Source: Isoetes taiwanensis (lineage: Eukaryota > Streptophyta > Lycopodiopsida > Isoetales > Isoetaceae). Taken from it: a DNA stretch of 64,000 nucleotides. Location: positions 7,180,563 to 7,244,562 of the forward strand of contig JAJEKV010000020.1 of assembly GCA_021234155.1 (NCBI GenBank). Reading direction: 5' to 3'. Shown here piece after piece: positions 24,528-36,804 of this stretch (position 1 is the first letter of the stretch; every line of letters begins with the position of its first letter). The translations under genes were made by a program, and so were the position numbers. The notes under the pieces are model-generated. The model did no database searches, had not been told where the DNA came from, and saw only the letters and a program-made list of their open reading frames with translations.

Positions 24528-26061
24528 TGTCGTCTACTATATGGAGGAATAAAAATGCAAAAAGCAATAAAATAAAGCATCTTCCTATGGCATTGTGCTA
24601 GCTTTGAAGGAAAAGCTAGGCCAATATGAAGAAGGAGGAGAAATAGTACAAGAGATGTACTACAAACATAAAAATCCATGAAGAAAATGGATAAAACATA
24701 GAGACATGGCAAGGGTTGTCATGAGAGCCCCATAGAAGAAAAAACTACCTATGGAGGCTAGAGGGAATTACCTTGGCAATAACAAAGGCGTGAAATGATA
24801 AAGGGGTCAAGTCACGAGAATAGAAGGAGAAAGATACTCAAGGACATGGGGAAATAACCATAACAAACTGATTGAAACAAGTTATGGAGAAAAATCCTAT
24901 ACAAGGCGGGGAATAAAAAGAAGAAAGAGAAGGTTGTAAAAAAAGGACGAGGGAAGGACCCTTGGAATGGCAAAGAAGCCGAACAAAATCAACTCAAGGG
25001 ATGGACCTTGAGAAATTACCGTATTGAGAAACATTGGAGGAAGGAAAGCCATAAAGGAAATATATGAGCCGTACTGAAGAAACACAAGACACGGTTAGAA
25101 GGGAAGCGGCGTATGGAATTCTTTTAAGAAGTATCCTAAGGAACATAGGGAAGAATGTATGCATAAGGGGCAAGAAGGAATTTTCTTATTATGGCTATGA
25201 TCTATGAAGAGGAAGAAAATTGAATGAAGAGCGGAGATTGATCAAGGAAGTTAAGGGTGGAGATGAAGCCCTAAAGGGGCACGTTGGGCAAATACAGAAG
25301 AGGAAATCGAAGGAGATTTGGAGCGGAAGAGGAGTTTCAGGCATGTTGTTCTGTTACTGTCGATCTGCCATAGAACCTAACCCATGTTGCTTCTGCCATA
25401 TCTAGGAGCAGGTGATCCCGTTGCTGCCTTCCGCCATGCCCTAACGGACCTTCCGTGCACAGAGGAAAGGAAGAGAAAATAATCTGAAGGGGAAATAAGA
25501 TCTGGAAGAAATCGGCCTTAAGTGAGCAGTGGGCGGACAGATTCTTACAGAGGCAGCCGGTTTTAGGGAAAGAAAACACAAGAGGGAAGTTAAGCCCAGC
25601 AAATCCGATTGTTACAGAATAACAGGCCGGTTAAGGGATTGGAGACATGCTGAGGGATCTTCATGAAGAAGAATAAGTTGCAATAAGGAAAAAATAGGTT
25701 ATGATATAAGTTATAGTCTGTTGGTAAGTATGTAGGGTCTTATGTAAGTGGTCATGGGTTCAAATCTCGCCTTGGTCATATGTTTTATATGAATTTTTCA
25801 CCTTTTAGAAGTCTGATGACGTGGCAAGGCGTTAGTGCCATGTTGGCAATCCGTCTAGGTGGCCAAGGGTTGCCATGTTGGCAATCTGCCTAGGTGTCAA
25901 AGAGTCATAGCTTATGGCCTTTGGCCACTATAAAGATGTGAACCTAGTTGGGGGTTTTTTCAACTCTCAATGGTGAATAATATTATTGTGAGATTTGTGC
26001 ATATTGACTCTTTCCTCAGCGCCTTCATTGTTTCTCGGGTTGTTGGAGTGTGGGCTCCACA
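24528..26061 (+). repeat. 5' LTR of element B
   Basis: TG...CA ends, 1,534 bp, matched by the LTR at 30110-31641 with only scattered substitutions. A TATA-like TATAAAGATG near 25931 could serve as promoter core. A SINE-like tRNA head is embedded at 25704-25780 in both LTRs. Confidence 0.85.
25704..25780 (+). repeat. tRNA-like SINE head within the LTR
   Basis: A-box-like TAGTCTGTTGGTAAG followed by B-box-like GGGTTCAAATCTCGCC. The same sequence occurs in the other LTR at 31283-31360. Either a SINE was inserted before the LTR spread or a SINE arose from it. Confidence 0.45.
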
Positions 26062-26099
26062 TATTTATTTGGTGCACTGGCTGGGAAACCAAGCTAGGT

Positions 26100-28326
26100 G
26101 CTCGTTGGAAGGGGTCGTTCGTGAAGGCCGTCATCAACGAGTAGAAGAAGAGGAGCCAAGCCACGGTTTGAGAAGCCGGGCCAACTCCCTCCCCCGTTGT
26201 TGCACGAGCAAGAGGACGGATCACCAAGAGGAGCATACGAAGCGTGTGGAAAGGCAGTGGCAAGAAAGAGAATCGCGCTTCAAGAGATTAGGCGAAGAAA
26301 GAAGGAAATCTGCGTCACCTACAATTTTAAGAGAGGAAGAAGGAAGCGCTGACAAGCAAAGAGGTTTGATTGTGGATCAAGTCAAGGGAGGAAGAGTGCA
26401 AGAAGAGATTAGACGAAGAAAGAAGGAAATCTTCGTCACCTACAATTTCAAGAGAGGAAGAAGGAAGCGCTGACAAGCAAAGAGGTTTGATTGTGGATCA
26501 AGTCCATCTTTATCAAGTCGCAGCAGCAGTAGCAACCCATAAAACTGCAGCATTAATGCATTGTCCTCAGAGATCAACAATATTCATGGAAGTTCCAACA
26601 CTAGAAGTGGTCATAAAAAAGTTCAAAGAGGACATACTTAGAGAGTTGTCTGAGAAAATTCTCGAGACGCAACAGACAATGTCCATCATGCAGCAAAGAA
26701 AATTTGTACAATGTTGGAGATGTCATCAGTACGGCCATATTGCAAAATATTGTCCAGTAGAGTCTGTGTACCAATCATATTGTGGAACCTGCAATACCCA
26801 AGAAGACGAGATGATTCAAAAGGAGATATTCACAAATTTGGATAATGAGGAGACAATACGATTTTGCGTGGAGTGTCAGCAACTCATTTTTCTTACAAGG
26901 CAAGAAGTAGAAGTATTGGATGAAGAGGATGACTTATTGACTTGTCGTTACCATAAAGCTACACATGTGTCCTCAGAAGTGCTTGAGGAAAGTTCTATTG
27001 AAGACTTGGGGCCTGAGATTGTCGAAGAAGAAAAAACAATAGACTTTCAACATTTGGCACCCATTCAACATGTGCTTGATCCAACATTAATAGAGAACCA
27101 ACCAATTGATCAGAAGCTAGTTGAAAAGCCACATCAAGCTAACGTGAGCAATAAGAACAAGGTTTAAAATGAAACGCACTTATTTAAGAAGTGCGTTTGA
27201 AAGATTCCTTCTAAAAAATTACAAAATTCTAAAATACCCCTAAAAAGGACTCTTTTACTATCTTGTGTCTAAAGATTTATAAAACTGCTCATGAAAACAG
27301 ACATTTTAGGAAGACTTAACATTAAGGAGAAGAACAACAAAGAAAAATATCTCATTTTAGAGGGGAAAAGGACCACTACGAAAGCCAAAGATTTATTATG
27401 GGGCAAACTCATATGAAAAAAATAGACGCTTTTGTATCTTATCCCTTAGAACGTTTATATTGGTCATTATAGAAGACAAAAATTTGTTATTTCACAACCA
27501 TTTTGGCTAAACATCCTAATTGACCTTAAAAGACATTGGGAGACAGTTGAACAAACCGCTTGAATGAAAAATTATTGTTTTTGCATCATATGGTATTACA
27601 AATGATAATACATCCACGAAATCATGCAGCTTAGTTGAAGTTCCAACCGACGATGCCAGTATAAATTTATACCGAGGAAACGAAGTTGAAGTAGTGAAGC
27701 TCGTGGATTACATGGCCTTCTTTGTTGTTCTCGGAGATGTATTCATCATGTCTTTGGGCTTGCACAATACCAATCCACAATATAGTGATGTTGAGAAGAT
27801 AGTCAAGCTCCTTGTCAATGTTGAGAGTCTTCAGCACAATTCCATCATCTCAGAAAGCGAAGGCTGCCACCGCATTTCTCCACGAGAAGTATTTGTCTAT
27901 CTTGCTTTTTTTTGTCTGTTTGCAAAGAAATAGGTAAACTTTTGAGGGGTTGCTACTCCTCGCACCCCTATGGACAAACTACGTAGTTTCCTTCTCGTTG
28001 AACACATGTGTCTCCATAACATTTTGGGGTCCTTTGCCTTTAGAAACAGTTTTTGAGCTTCCTAAAGTGAAGTTAGCATGTGTGTAGAGAAAAAAAAGTA
28101 AAAATAACAACGGGATTCGACTAATTTATGCTCTAACATTGCATTACAAGGTCAGAGAATTTAGAATTATTTTAGAACTTTTTGAACTAAAAAACTAAGA
28201 AAACTGCATAAAATTATCCCTTGAGTGTGTTATTTCAACAGTATTAAGTTGCAAAAACCTTTGGGAGCAAGAAAGACCCCACAAGATTTTGCACGATATA
28301 AACTTATACTCCTGGACTACATATTT

Positions 28327-28376
<50 letters not shown>

Positions 28377-28388
28377 TTATACATGTTA

Positions 28389-28419
<31 letters not shown>

Positions 28420-30073
28420 ATATATACGTTCACATATTTGTATATATAAAAAAAAAACGGTATAAATTTATACCGCAGGAAGTCTCGCGGTATAGATTTA
28501 TACCGCAAGACTTCTCTTTTTTTCGGATATATATATGTAAATATATATATTATATATATATTATATATTTATATAATATACATATATATATATATCTTTG
28601 GTATAAATTTAGACCGAGAAAACTCTTTATGGTATAAATTTATACGCTTAATCCTCCTTATTATGATAAATTTATACCGCCGAGTCCTTTTTTTCAGATA
28701 AATTTATACCGCCGAAGTTCTTTTGTTGTATAAATCTATACCGCTCAAGTCTTCTTGCGGTATAAATTTATACCGTGCGAACTCTCTAGCATACTATGTC
28801 CACATATTACTATCTATTAAGGTATAAATTTATACCATCTTGAAATTTATTTGGAAGAAACTAAAGACTACAGAGAACAAATAAATTACAAAGTTTAAAA
28901 AGTCCGATTGGATACATACGTCCGCCATCGCCATCTATACGTAAGTCTATAGCAAGTTGGAGGAGCAAATAAGAGCAAGTGTATAAAGCAAAGCGCCAAG
29001 CATCTTCGACTTCACCTCGCGTGTGAGGCATACTTTAAGGTGACAATATTTGCTTCATTGAGGCAATATAAAATGTGTTGCATTTTTGCAATTTTGTTCA
29101 TAATTTTGTAGTGAATTTATAAACTTTGAACTAAATACGTTTTTTGGGCACTCTTAAGCTTTTGTTTTTTTTTCAATGTCTATTTTGTTTTGTCCTTAAA
29201 AATATTACTATTTCTCAAACCAAACTAGGGGGCCAAAAAATGGTACCAAACAATTTTGAATGGAAGCTGAGTTCAAATTCCCCTCCAAAAATGGTGCCTA
29301 AAATATTCAAATTGTCACACTTGTCACAAATATACCAAGAAAAGGGCATTTTTTAAGGGAATTTTAGGGAATCTTTCAAAGATTCCCTTTGAAGTGCGTT
29401 TGCAGCAAATAAGTGCGTTTCATTTTAAACTTTGTTTAAGGTTGATTGCCAAGGAGAGGAACACATATGCGAAATGGATGTGATTGAAAAAGAGAACAAA
29501 TCAACACGCGTACATGAACATATTAAGAAGGAAATAGAGGATGACGAGAAACGCGATCAAGATGCTATTCAAAAGCTAGTCATGTCGGGAGTTATGGTGG
29601 AGTTATCTGTTGAAGTGGAAGCTACAAGAGAGGAGTTGCAAGGGACGGACGAAAAGGATGCCGATTCTCAATATTTGGATATATTCAAGGAGTGGCTATG
29701 GGAATTTAAATTTAATTCCAATATGGAGGAGAAGTGTAAGGACGAGGTTGTTATGATGGGGCCGGAGCTGGAGGGGACATTAACAAGTCTGGAGAAGGAA
29801 GTCAAGGAGACGATGCCTCAGATTCAAAAAATGGAATGCGAGCCAAGGATGCAAATATTATTGGGAGCCAAGTTTAAAGGTTACATGGAGTTGCATCAAA
29901 AGAACTTAAATTGGCTGGATAAGGATCTGGAATGGATGGAGCGTAAGGATATACAAGCCAAGGTGCACTTGAACGACAAGGACAAGCATGAGGCTCATGG
30001 AGGAATGATGATTTCCACATGGCCAAGAGTGGGCTGGAAGATATGGGATCCAGGGGACAATTTCAACAGTTAA
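26100..30073 (+). CDS. Gag-like protein of element B, split by a nested insertion
   Basis: The open frame 26370-27167 has a basic N-terminal part, a predicted helical stretch, then a CCHC zinc knuckle (CWRCHQYGHIAKYC, about 26713-26754), two further Cys pairs (CGTC, CVEC) and an acidic tail. The frame meets the insertion at 27156 and is taken up again without frame loss from about 29441, running to the stop at 30071-30073. The second part (210 codons) is charged and probably helical. Retroviral-type knuckles bind RNA for packaging. A 121-bp tandem duplication (units starting 26284 and 26405) shifts frame between 26100 and 26500, so the true start is unclear and may be upstream of 26370. Absence of pol marks the element as non-autonomous. 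Confidence 0.65.
26284..26505 (+). repeat. 121-bp tandem duplication in gag
   Basis: Two near-identical copies, each running from GAGATTA through GGTTTGATTGTGGATCAAGTC. The period is not a multiple of three, so each copy reads the repeat in a different frame. Confidence 0.8.
28329..28440. repeat. (AT)n tracts
   Basis: Long TATA dinucleotide runs at 28329-28372 and 28390-28413, with more at 28540-28596, inside the nested inverted-repeat element. Confidence 0.85.
28458..28837. repeat. Phased palindrome array (GGTATAAATTTATACC)
   Basis: Nine copies of a 16-18 bp palindrome, perfect in several, with centres at 28466, 28496, 28607, 28638, 28670, 28702, 28734, 28766 and 28828. Spacing is 30-32 bp or about twice that, with one 111-bp gap filled by AT repeat. 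Spacers resemble GCNGAAGTCTTCTT. A tenth copy lies alone at 27657-27674. Confidence 0.85.
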
Positions 30074-30109
30074 GTTCCTCGGGACGAGGAACATTTTTTC
30101 CCCCAATTA

Positions 30110-31641
30110 TGTCGTCTACTATATGGAGGTATAAAAATGCAAAAAGCAATAAAATAAAGCATCTTCCTATGGCATTGTGCTAGCTTTGAAGGAAAAGCTA
30201 GGCCAATATGAAGGAAGAGGAGAAATAGTACAAGAGATGTACTACAAACATAAAATTCCATGAAGAAAATGGATAAAACATAGAGACATGGCAAGGGTTG
30301 TCATGAGAGCCCCATAGAAGAAAAAAATACCTATGGAGGCTAGAGGGAATTACCTTGGCAATAACAAAGGCGTGAAATGATAAAGGGGTCAAGTCACGAG
30401 AATAGAAGGAGAAAGATACTCAAGGACATGGGGAAATAACCATAACAAACTGATTGAAACAAGTTATGGAGAAAAATCCTATACAAGGCGGGGAATAAAA
30501 AGAAGAAAGAGAAGGTTGTAAAAAGAGGACGAGGGAAGGACCCTTGGAATGGCAAAGAAGCCGAACAAAATCAACTCAAGGGATGGACCTTGAGAAATTA
30601 CCGTATTGAGAAACATTGGAGGAAGGAAAGCCATAAAGGAAATATATGAGCCGTATTGAAGAAACACAAGACACGGTTAGAAGGGAAGCGGCGTATGGAA
30701 TTCTTTTAAGAAGTATCCTAAGGAACATAGGGAAGAATGTATGCATAAGGGGCAAGAAGGAATTTTCTTATTATGGCTATGATCTATGAAGAGGAAGAAA
30801 ATTGAATGAAGAGCGGAGATTGATCAAGGAAGTTAAGGGTGGAGATGAAGCCCTAAAGGGGCACGTTGAGCAAATACAGAAGAGGAAATCGAAGGAGATT
30901 TGGAGCGGAAGAGGAGTTTCAGGCATGATGTTCTATTACTGCCGATCTGCCATAGAGCCTAACCCATGTTGCTTCTGCCATATCTAGGAGCAGGTGATCC
31001 CGTTGCTGCCTTCCGCCATGCCCTAACGGACCTTCTGTGCACAGAGGAAAGGAAGAGAAAATAATCTGAAGGGGAAATAAGATCTGGAAGAAATCGGCCT
31101 TAAGTTAGCAGTGGGCGGACAGATTCTTACAGAGGCAGCCGGTTTTAGGGAAAGAAAACACAAGAGGGAAGTTAAGCCCAGCAAATCCGATTGTTACAGA
31201 ATAACAGGCCGGTTAAGGGATTGGAGACATGCTGAGGGATCTTCATGAAGAAGAATAAGTTGCAGTAAGGAAAAAATAGGTTATGATATAAGTTATAGTC
31301 TGTTGGTAAGTATGTAGGGTCTTATGTAAGTGGTCATGGGTTCAAATCTTGCCTTGGTCATATGTTTTATACAAATTTTTCACCTTTTAGAAGTCTGATG
31401 ACGTGGCAAGGCGTTAGTGCCATGTTGGCAATCCACCTAGGTGGCCAAGGGTTGCCATGTTGGCAATCTGCCTAGGTGTCAAAGAGTCATAGCTTATGGC
31501 CTTTGGCCACTATAAAGATGTGAACCTAGTTGGGGTTTTTCCAACTCTCAATGGTGAATAATATTATTGTGAGATTTGTGCATATTGCCCTTTCCTCAGC
31601 GCCTTCATTGTTTCTCGGGTTGTTGGAGTGTGGGCTCCACA
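30110..31641 (+). repeat. 3' LTR of element B
   Basis: Mate of the LTR at 24528-26061, followed directly by the TACAC target duplication. The sequence before it contains CTCGGGACGAGGAAC then a T/C run; no classical purine tract was seen. Confidence 0.85.
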
Positions 31642-31973
31642 TACACCATAACTAAGGGCTCTACCCTGGGCTCAGACTCCACGTGGGTGACTGACGGCCA
31701 AGGCCTCAAGATAACAACAGACATAGATATAATGGCGTTGGCTGGCATAAGACAATGGCTAGGGTAGTCCACTTCATCCACCCCTCCTGTGCACACTTTG
31801 CAGATAGGCTAAATCATGCTATGACGTGCTTGCAACCCTCCGAAGACGCAATCCCAAGGAATCATCCTTCGGGACTACTCCGGGTTACATCTTCCCGGTC
31901 CGAGGAGACAGGTCAGAGAGGCGTCTCCTCCCCGAGTATGACGGATCCCTGGGTGTGCTAGGCTTATAGCCAC
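31642..31973 (-). repeat. Partial LTR of element A, second piece
   Basis: Continues the LTR interrupted at 24527. It follows the LTR sequence as far as GGGTGTGCTAG, then switches to a short inverted piece of the same LTR (GGCTTATAGCC; compare 39979-39993 on the other strand), and then meets the next LTR at 31974. Confidence 0.65.
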
Positions 31974-33413
31974 TGTGACGCTCCCCGAATCCATACGATG
32001 TTCCCATCGTATAAATATGTGAAATTCCCCTCCCATGGCGAATCCATCACCACGGAAAGGCCCTCAGTCTGACTCGGACCACTTATGATGGCCAAGTGTC
32101 CGGGTGAAGGACACGGAGGTGTCATTCGTCCCACACCTTCTATGGGAATCCTATATAGCGGAAGCGTACATACATGTTAGCACCTAGCAACAATACTACT
32201 AAGTAATATACCACCACGAAGGGTGGCCCATCATCATCAATATACTAAAAACATAATACTAACATAACAAAGGACACTCCATGGGGGTGACTGACGGTCA
32301 AGGCCTCAAGATAACAACAGACAGAGATATAACATGGCGTTGGCTGGCATAAGACAATGGCTAGGGTAGTCCACTCCCTCCGCCCCTCCTGTGCACACTT
32401 TGCAGATAGGCTGAATCATACTATGACGTGCTTGTAGCCCTCCAGAGACGCAATCCCAAGGAATCACCCTTCGGGACTACTCCGGGTTACATCTCCCCGG
32501 TCCGATGAGGCCGGTCAGAGAGGCGTCTCCTCCCCGAGTATGACGGATCCCTGCTCCCACCCTCCGGCCCAGAGAGTGTCAGATCCATACCCGGCCCACA
32601 CACAGTGACCGGCTATAAGCCTAGCACACTATAGGAGTCCTGTAGCCGCGCTAGGCAAGACCCCACCCCCGATTCACCATCATACTCGTTATCTGGTGCT
32701 GAACCACATCATAGTATCCACAGCCAGGTTGGCTCTTGTGCATAGGCCGCATTTACTGGGTTTTAAGGGTTCTAACTAGGAACATCTCTACTTCTAGATG
32801 GCCTTTAGGTCTCTGCCCCCCCTTTTACCCATACAACATAGGAGGAACGGAAAGAAAGCTATCCTTATATATCCATCCATCCATAGCTTCGAATAGAACA
32901 TAAAATAGAGATTAACCATGCATCTATTCATACAAGGGTTAATCCTAGCTACCTTCTGAGCATACAAAGGTTAGTCCTATGACCATCCAAGAATCCAAGC
33001 TATCTACGTACTAACCAGGATCAAGCTAGGTCCACTATCGCTCGGGTTCTCCATCCTTCTGGCTGGAACAAGGTGGAACAGCAGCTCCTCTTCCACCAAC
33101 CTCCCCCAATTCGAATTGGGGCAAATGGGGGTACAAAACTCCAATTTGAGTCCCAGGTTAGCAACTCTCACTTGCCCAATCGATTTGGGCCAGGTGGCAA
33201 TTCTAGATTGGTTAATATTAGCTAATTTGGTATTTTAGCCCTTTTTAATATTAGGTTAAGCCCTAAATTCGAATTAGGGTTTTGGGTTAGGTTTCCACTT
33301 TAATAATTAACATAGCTAACCTTAGCTTATGAATAATTAATGTGCCATTAATTATTCATAGTGACGTGTCATGTATTTATACTCAAAGGCGTATAAATAT
33401 GTGGAGCGTCACA
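31974..33413 (-). repeat. 3' LTR of element A (1,440 bp)
   Basis: Starts TGTGACGCTCCCCG and ends GAGCGTCACA. Matches 39243-40778 with several short deletions. Abutted by the purine tract at 33414-33426 (minus strand). Confidence 0.85.
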
Positions 33414-33426
33414 TTCTCCCCACCTT

Positions 33427-35550
33427 AAAAATGATGCTGCCCTCAGCATCGAAACTACTCTTGTTGCAGGGCAACACATCGTACATTAAAAGAAAGTCTC
33501 CGCTCCTTAAAGAGATAGCGTGAGATTATAAGTCACACAGATTTTGTAATGTTCAAAGTGATTAAGTTTGAAATGACTTGTAATGTGCAATTTATAACGC
33601 TGGGATATAAAAGGTAGAGTTAGAGGTCAGACATGATCATATTTTAGGACTTTTTTCACAGTATACCTAATTTCGAGTTCATTGTTTGTACCCATACATG
33701 TAACTACTTATATATTATAAACGGGTATAGGTATAAAGAAGTTCTATTTGTTCTTTTTAATATAGTAGACAGTTATAATTCTATCGTACTACAACTCATT
33801 GTAATGCTATTAAGCTATGTCTATATGCTTGTTATATTTTCCGTTCACTTTGCAATTCATTTTATTACAGCGAGCCCTAATTTAATTTTTGTATCTAAAT
33901 TCTGTTTTCTTATTTCGTTACAGTTTTAACAACTCGTATGTCGCTACCCTCAGTGTTTTACATGCCCTTCACAATTATACTTACCCTTTAATACAATTAT
34001 ATGTTGTACTGTATCTGACATTCTCACCTATATACTTATAACATAATCTAAGTCTCGTTATCCCCTCAAAAGTTTGTGTACGACATACATAATTATCTCA
34101 TTGTATGATATTTGATTATGTGTTTACATACCTTTTTCGTTTTAACTATCTTTAATGTTTCCACACGCACACTCTCGATCCATAGTTCACACTTAGCTGT
34201 AACTGATAGCTAGGCCTTGATATGCAAAGGGTAAAGACCCGTAGAAAGTGAGACTACATTGTTGATTTAAATGTTGGTTTGATTTCAAATAAAGTTCCAA
34301 GGTGTGAAACTCCTATTGCTATATTGTTGGCTTTGAGTAACCATGGGTAAAAACCTTTGTGGAGCTAAATCAAAAAATCATGGATCTAAGGCTTGTGTCT
34401 GATAATGCTCCAAATCAGAAAGGGTATACGCATAATGGAGGTTTTTTTTTTTTTTAATAAATATTGTTTTCTAAAGTAATAGATGGTTCTTTAGGTCAAT
34501 TGACCAAAGGGATTCCGAGGTGACTAATACTAAAACGAGGTTTACCTCAGATGAGCACACGTATTAATTCATTAGTTATATGTATATATTGCAATAAAGA
34601 CGCAAGATTATAGACGACTAAGAAGACCACGTAGCCACGTGGATACGCTTAATGACGTTGGTCAAATGCATGACCATTATGCATGATATAAATTAAGGAA
34701 ATGGACACATCCTATGTCTGCTGGGAGCATGGAGATGCCGAATACAGACTGGACAATAGTGTGGAACATAGTTTCCACATAAGATAAAGAGAAGACGACA
34801 ATTGGTAGGAGCAGACGGAACCATCGAAAAGCTGCAAGGGATGTTGGAGCTTTGGTGAAGCTAGACTATGAAGGAAAGTTGACCTTCAACTAATGATACA
34901 TAGGGAGGCAAGCAATGTACCCACACGACAAGCGGGAGATAAGAGGTGCGTGAAAGTCGTTGTAAACAACGTTTCAAATATAGAGAATTTGGAGGGACAC
35001 TTTAAATAGACCAAAGTCTAATGAACATCTCAGCAAGGAGAATGTGCTCTGGACTCGGTATCGCGTGTGTATCCCGAGGAGTAGCTCCGCATTGGTATAT
35101 GCGTACTAGGACCCCTTAATGGTAAAACATAACAAGAAAAAGAGAGGGTGTATAATAGAACTTCTAGTTCACATTCTATATGGATACGGAAGTAATGAAG
35201 ATAAGAGTTCCTATACTATACGTTAAACATGTCCATTAGAAACTTAGGGTGACACCTGCCCCTGTGGAATTTGTGACTAGAGCTTGAGGATCAAGGAAAA
35301 CTAAGGCTAGGAAAAATAGTACCAGCTAAAGGAGTTGAGGAAAGACAATTGCGGGAAGTATGAACATAGCTAGGTGGCTATGTCAACGAGTTACATATGA
35401 GTCTAGACTTAGGGTTGGTGCACACGTATTACTATATCACATAATTACACGATAGGAATGCTGGATGTTGGAAGGACTTAGTAGTATCAAATACTACACC
35501 AGTGAGGATATCAAGGATGTCGATTGTGACATCCAGATGTATGTCATATT
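33427..35550 (-). other. Internal part of element A, no readable coding
   Basis: Expected to hold pol in the minus orientation, but no frame longer than about 60 codons and no reverse-transcriptase or integrase motif was found. Either eroded or never coding. Confidence 0.4.
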
Positions 35551-35552
35551 GG

Positions 35553-35656
<104 letters not shown>

Positions 35657-36552
35657 TCTTTTAGGTCATGCCGCATTGACAGCGTCCATGAGGACATATG
35701 ACGGACCCCCAAAGACTTGAACACAAGATCTCTTAATAGAGGAGGCCTATCTTGAGAGGTCTTTGGGTGGCATTGTCCTTTGGGATATTCACATAATCCC
35801 TTAGAATATATAAGCTCATTTGCGGAACTTAAGGATGTTTAGGCACTAAAGTAATGGTTGGAAACATTGTGCCCGGACCATATCTAGATACTCTAAAAGA
35901 AGATGACTAGTCAACAATGGTTGGAGGCCATTGGAATGTACGGGAGAACAACTCCAAAAGAGGGTAGACTGCTGTCAGTTCGACAGGCATATGGTGCAGA
36001 TAAATAATCACGACCATATAGGCAGTGAACTTTGGCACAAAATAATACTAAAGTTTGTACCCGGGATTGATTAGAATAAAGTGTTGACATTGTTGTGGGG
36101 TTGTAATACAAGCACTCACTACGTGTTACAGAGTATGTATCGCGATCTGGGAAAGTGGTCCATAAAAAGAACATAACGATTGAGAAGAAGTAGTGAAGGG
36201 TGGTAGGATTAAAGCTACCCATGGTCTAGGGGGTGCTGCATGGCAGTCCCTAATCGGTTGGGCCAAGAGAGATCCCTTCTCTGGGAAATGAGACGAGTCA
36301 AGGTTTAGACACTAGAGAGAGAGACAACGTTAATTATAATTATGTCTATAAGATATTACTTAACCCTTAATATATAACGTTGAATAAGGTCTAATATAAA
36401 GCATATGAATGTAGTATAGATTGAATCATGGCAAGGCCCGAAGAAATTTTGTTATCAAGGCATTTACCAAAGGAAAAATATTTAAAGCTATAGGTCTAGG
36501 AACGTCGATAACTGGACATTATTATCATCGCCTAAAGAATATCCAAGGTGAA

Positions 36553-36686
<134 letters not shown>

Positions 36687-36804
36687 CTGATGCTCACTTG
36701 GGCCCTGAGAGGCCATGGAGCACATGAACAATCGAATTACAGTTTTAGAAGCAAGGAGCGGTGTGCATCCACCGCTCTTATGTATGACCCTAGTGTCATT
36801 GGCG

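Larger units (their letters stand above)
27156..29436. mobile_element. Inverted-repeat DNA element nested in gag (2,281 bp)
   Basis: Ends are 29-bp inverted repeats differing at one base: 27156-27184 begins AACAAGGTTTAAAATGAAAC, and 29436-29408 reads AACAAAGTTTAAAATGAAAC. TAAG lies on both sides (27152-27155 and 29437-29440), a likely 4-bp target duplication, although other boundaries within the shared bases are possible. Removing it restores one gag frame. No transposase was recognised; internal frames at 27694-27933 and 29144-29356 are unmatched. It contains AT-repeat tracts and a palindrome array. Superfamily unassigned. Confidence 0.7.
24528..31641 (+). mobile_element. LTR retrotransposon B, gag-only (TR-GAG type)
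   Basis: Two LTRs, 24528-26061 and 30110-31641 (1,534 and 1,532 bp), nearly identical, both TGTCGTCTAC...GGGCTCCACA. TACAC is duplicated at 24523-24527 and 31642-31646. A primer-site-like TTTGGTGCACTGGCTGGG follows 8 nt after the 5' LTR. The 4.05-kb interior encodes a gag-like protein with a CCHC knuckle but no protease, integrase or reverse transcriptase that I can see, so it would depend on a helper element. It landed in the left LTR of element A and was itself hit by the inverted-repeat element at 27156-29436. The close LTR match implies a fairly recent insertion. Confidence 0.85.

Noticed and set aside
25970-26473. Separate 167-codon gene at the start of element B
   Set aside because: It starts within the LTR end and reads through the 121-bp duplication; better seen as part of the disturbed gag region.
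28458-28837. Possible CRISPR-like array because of regular palindromic repeats
   Set aside because: Spacers are short and related to each other, the host is a plant, and the array lies in a transposon. A minisatellite or binding-site array fits better.
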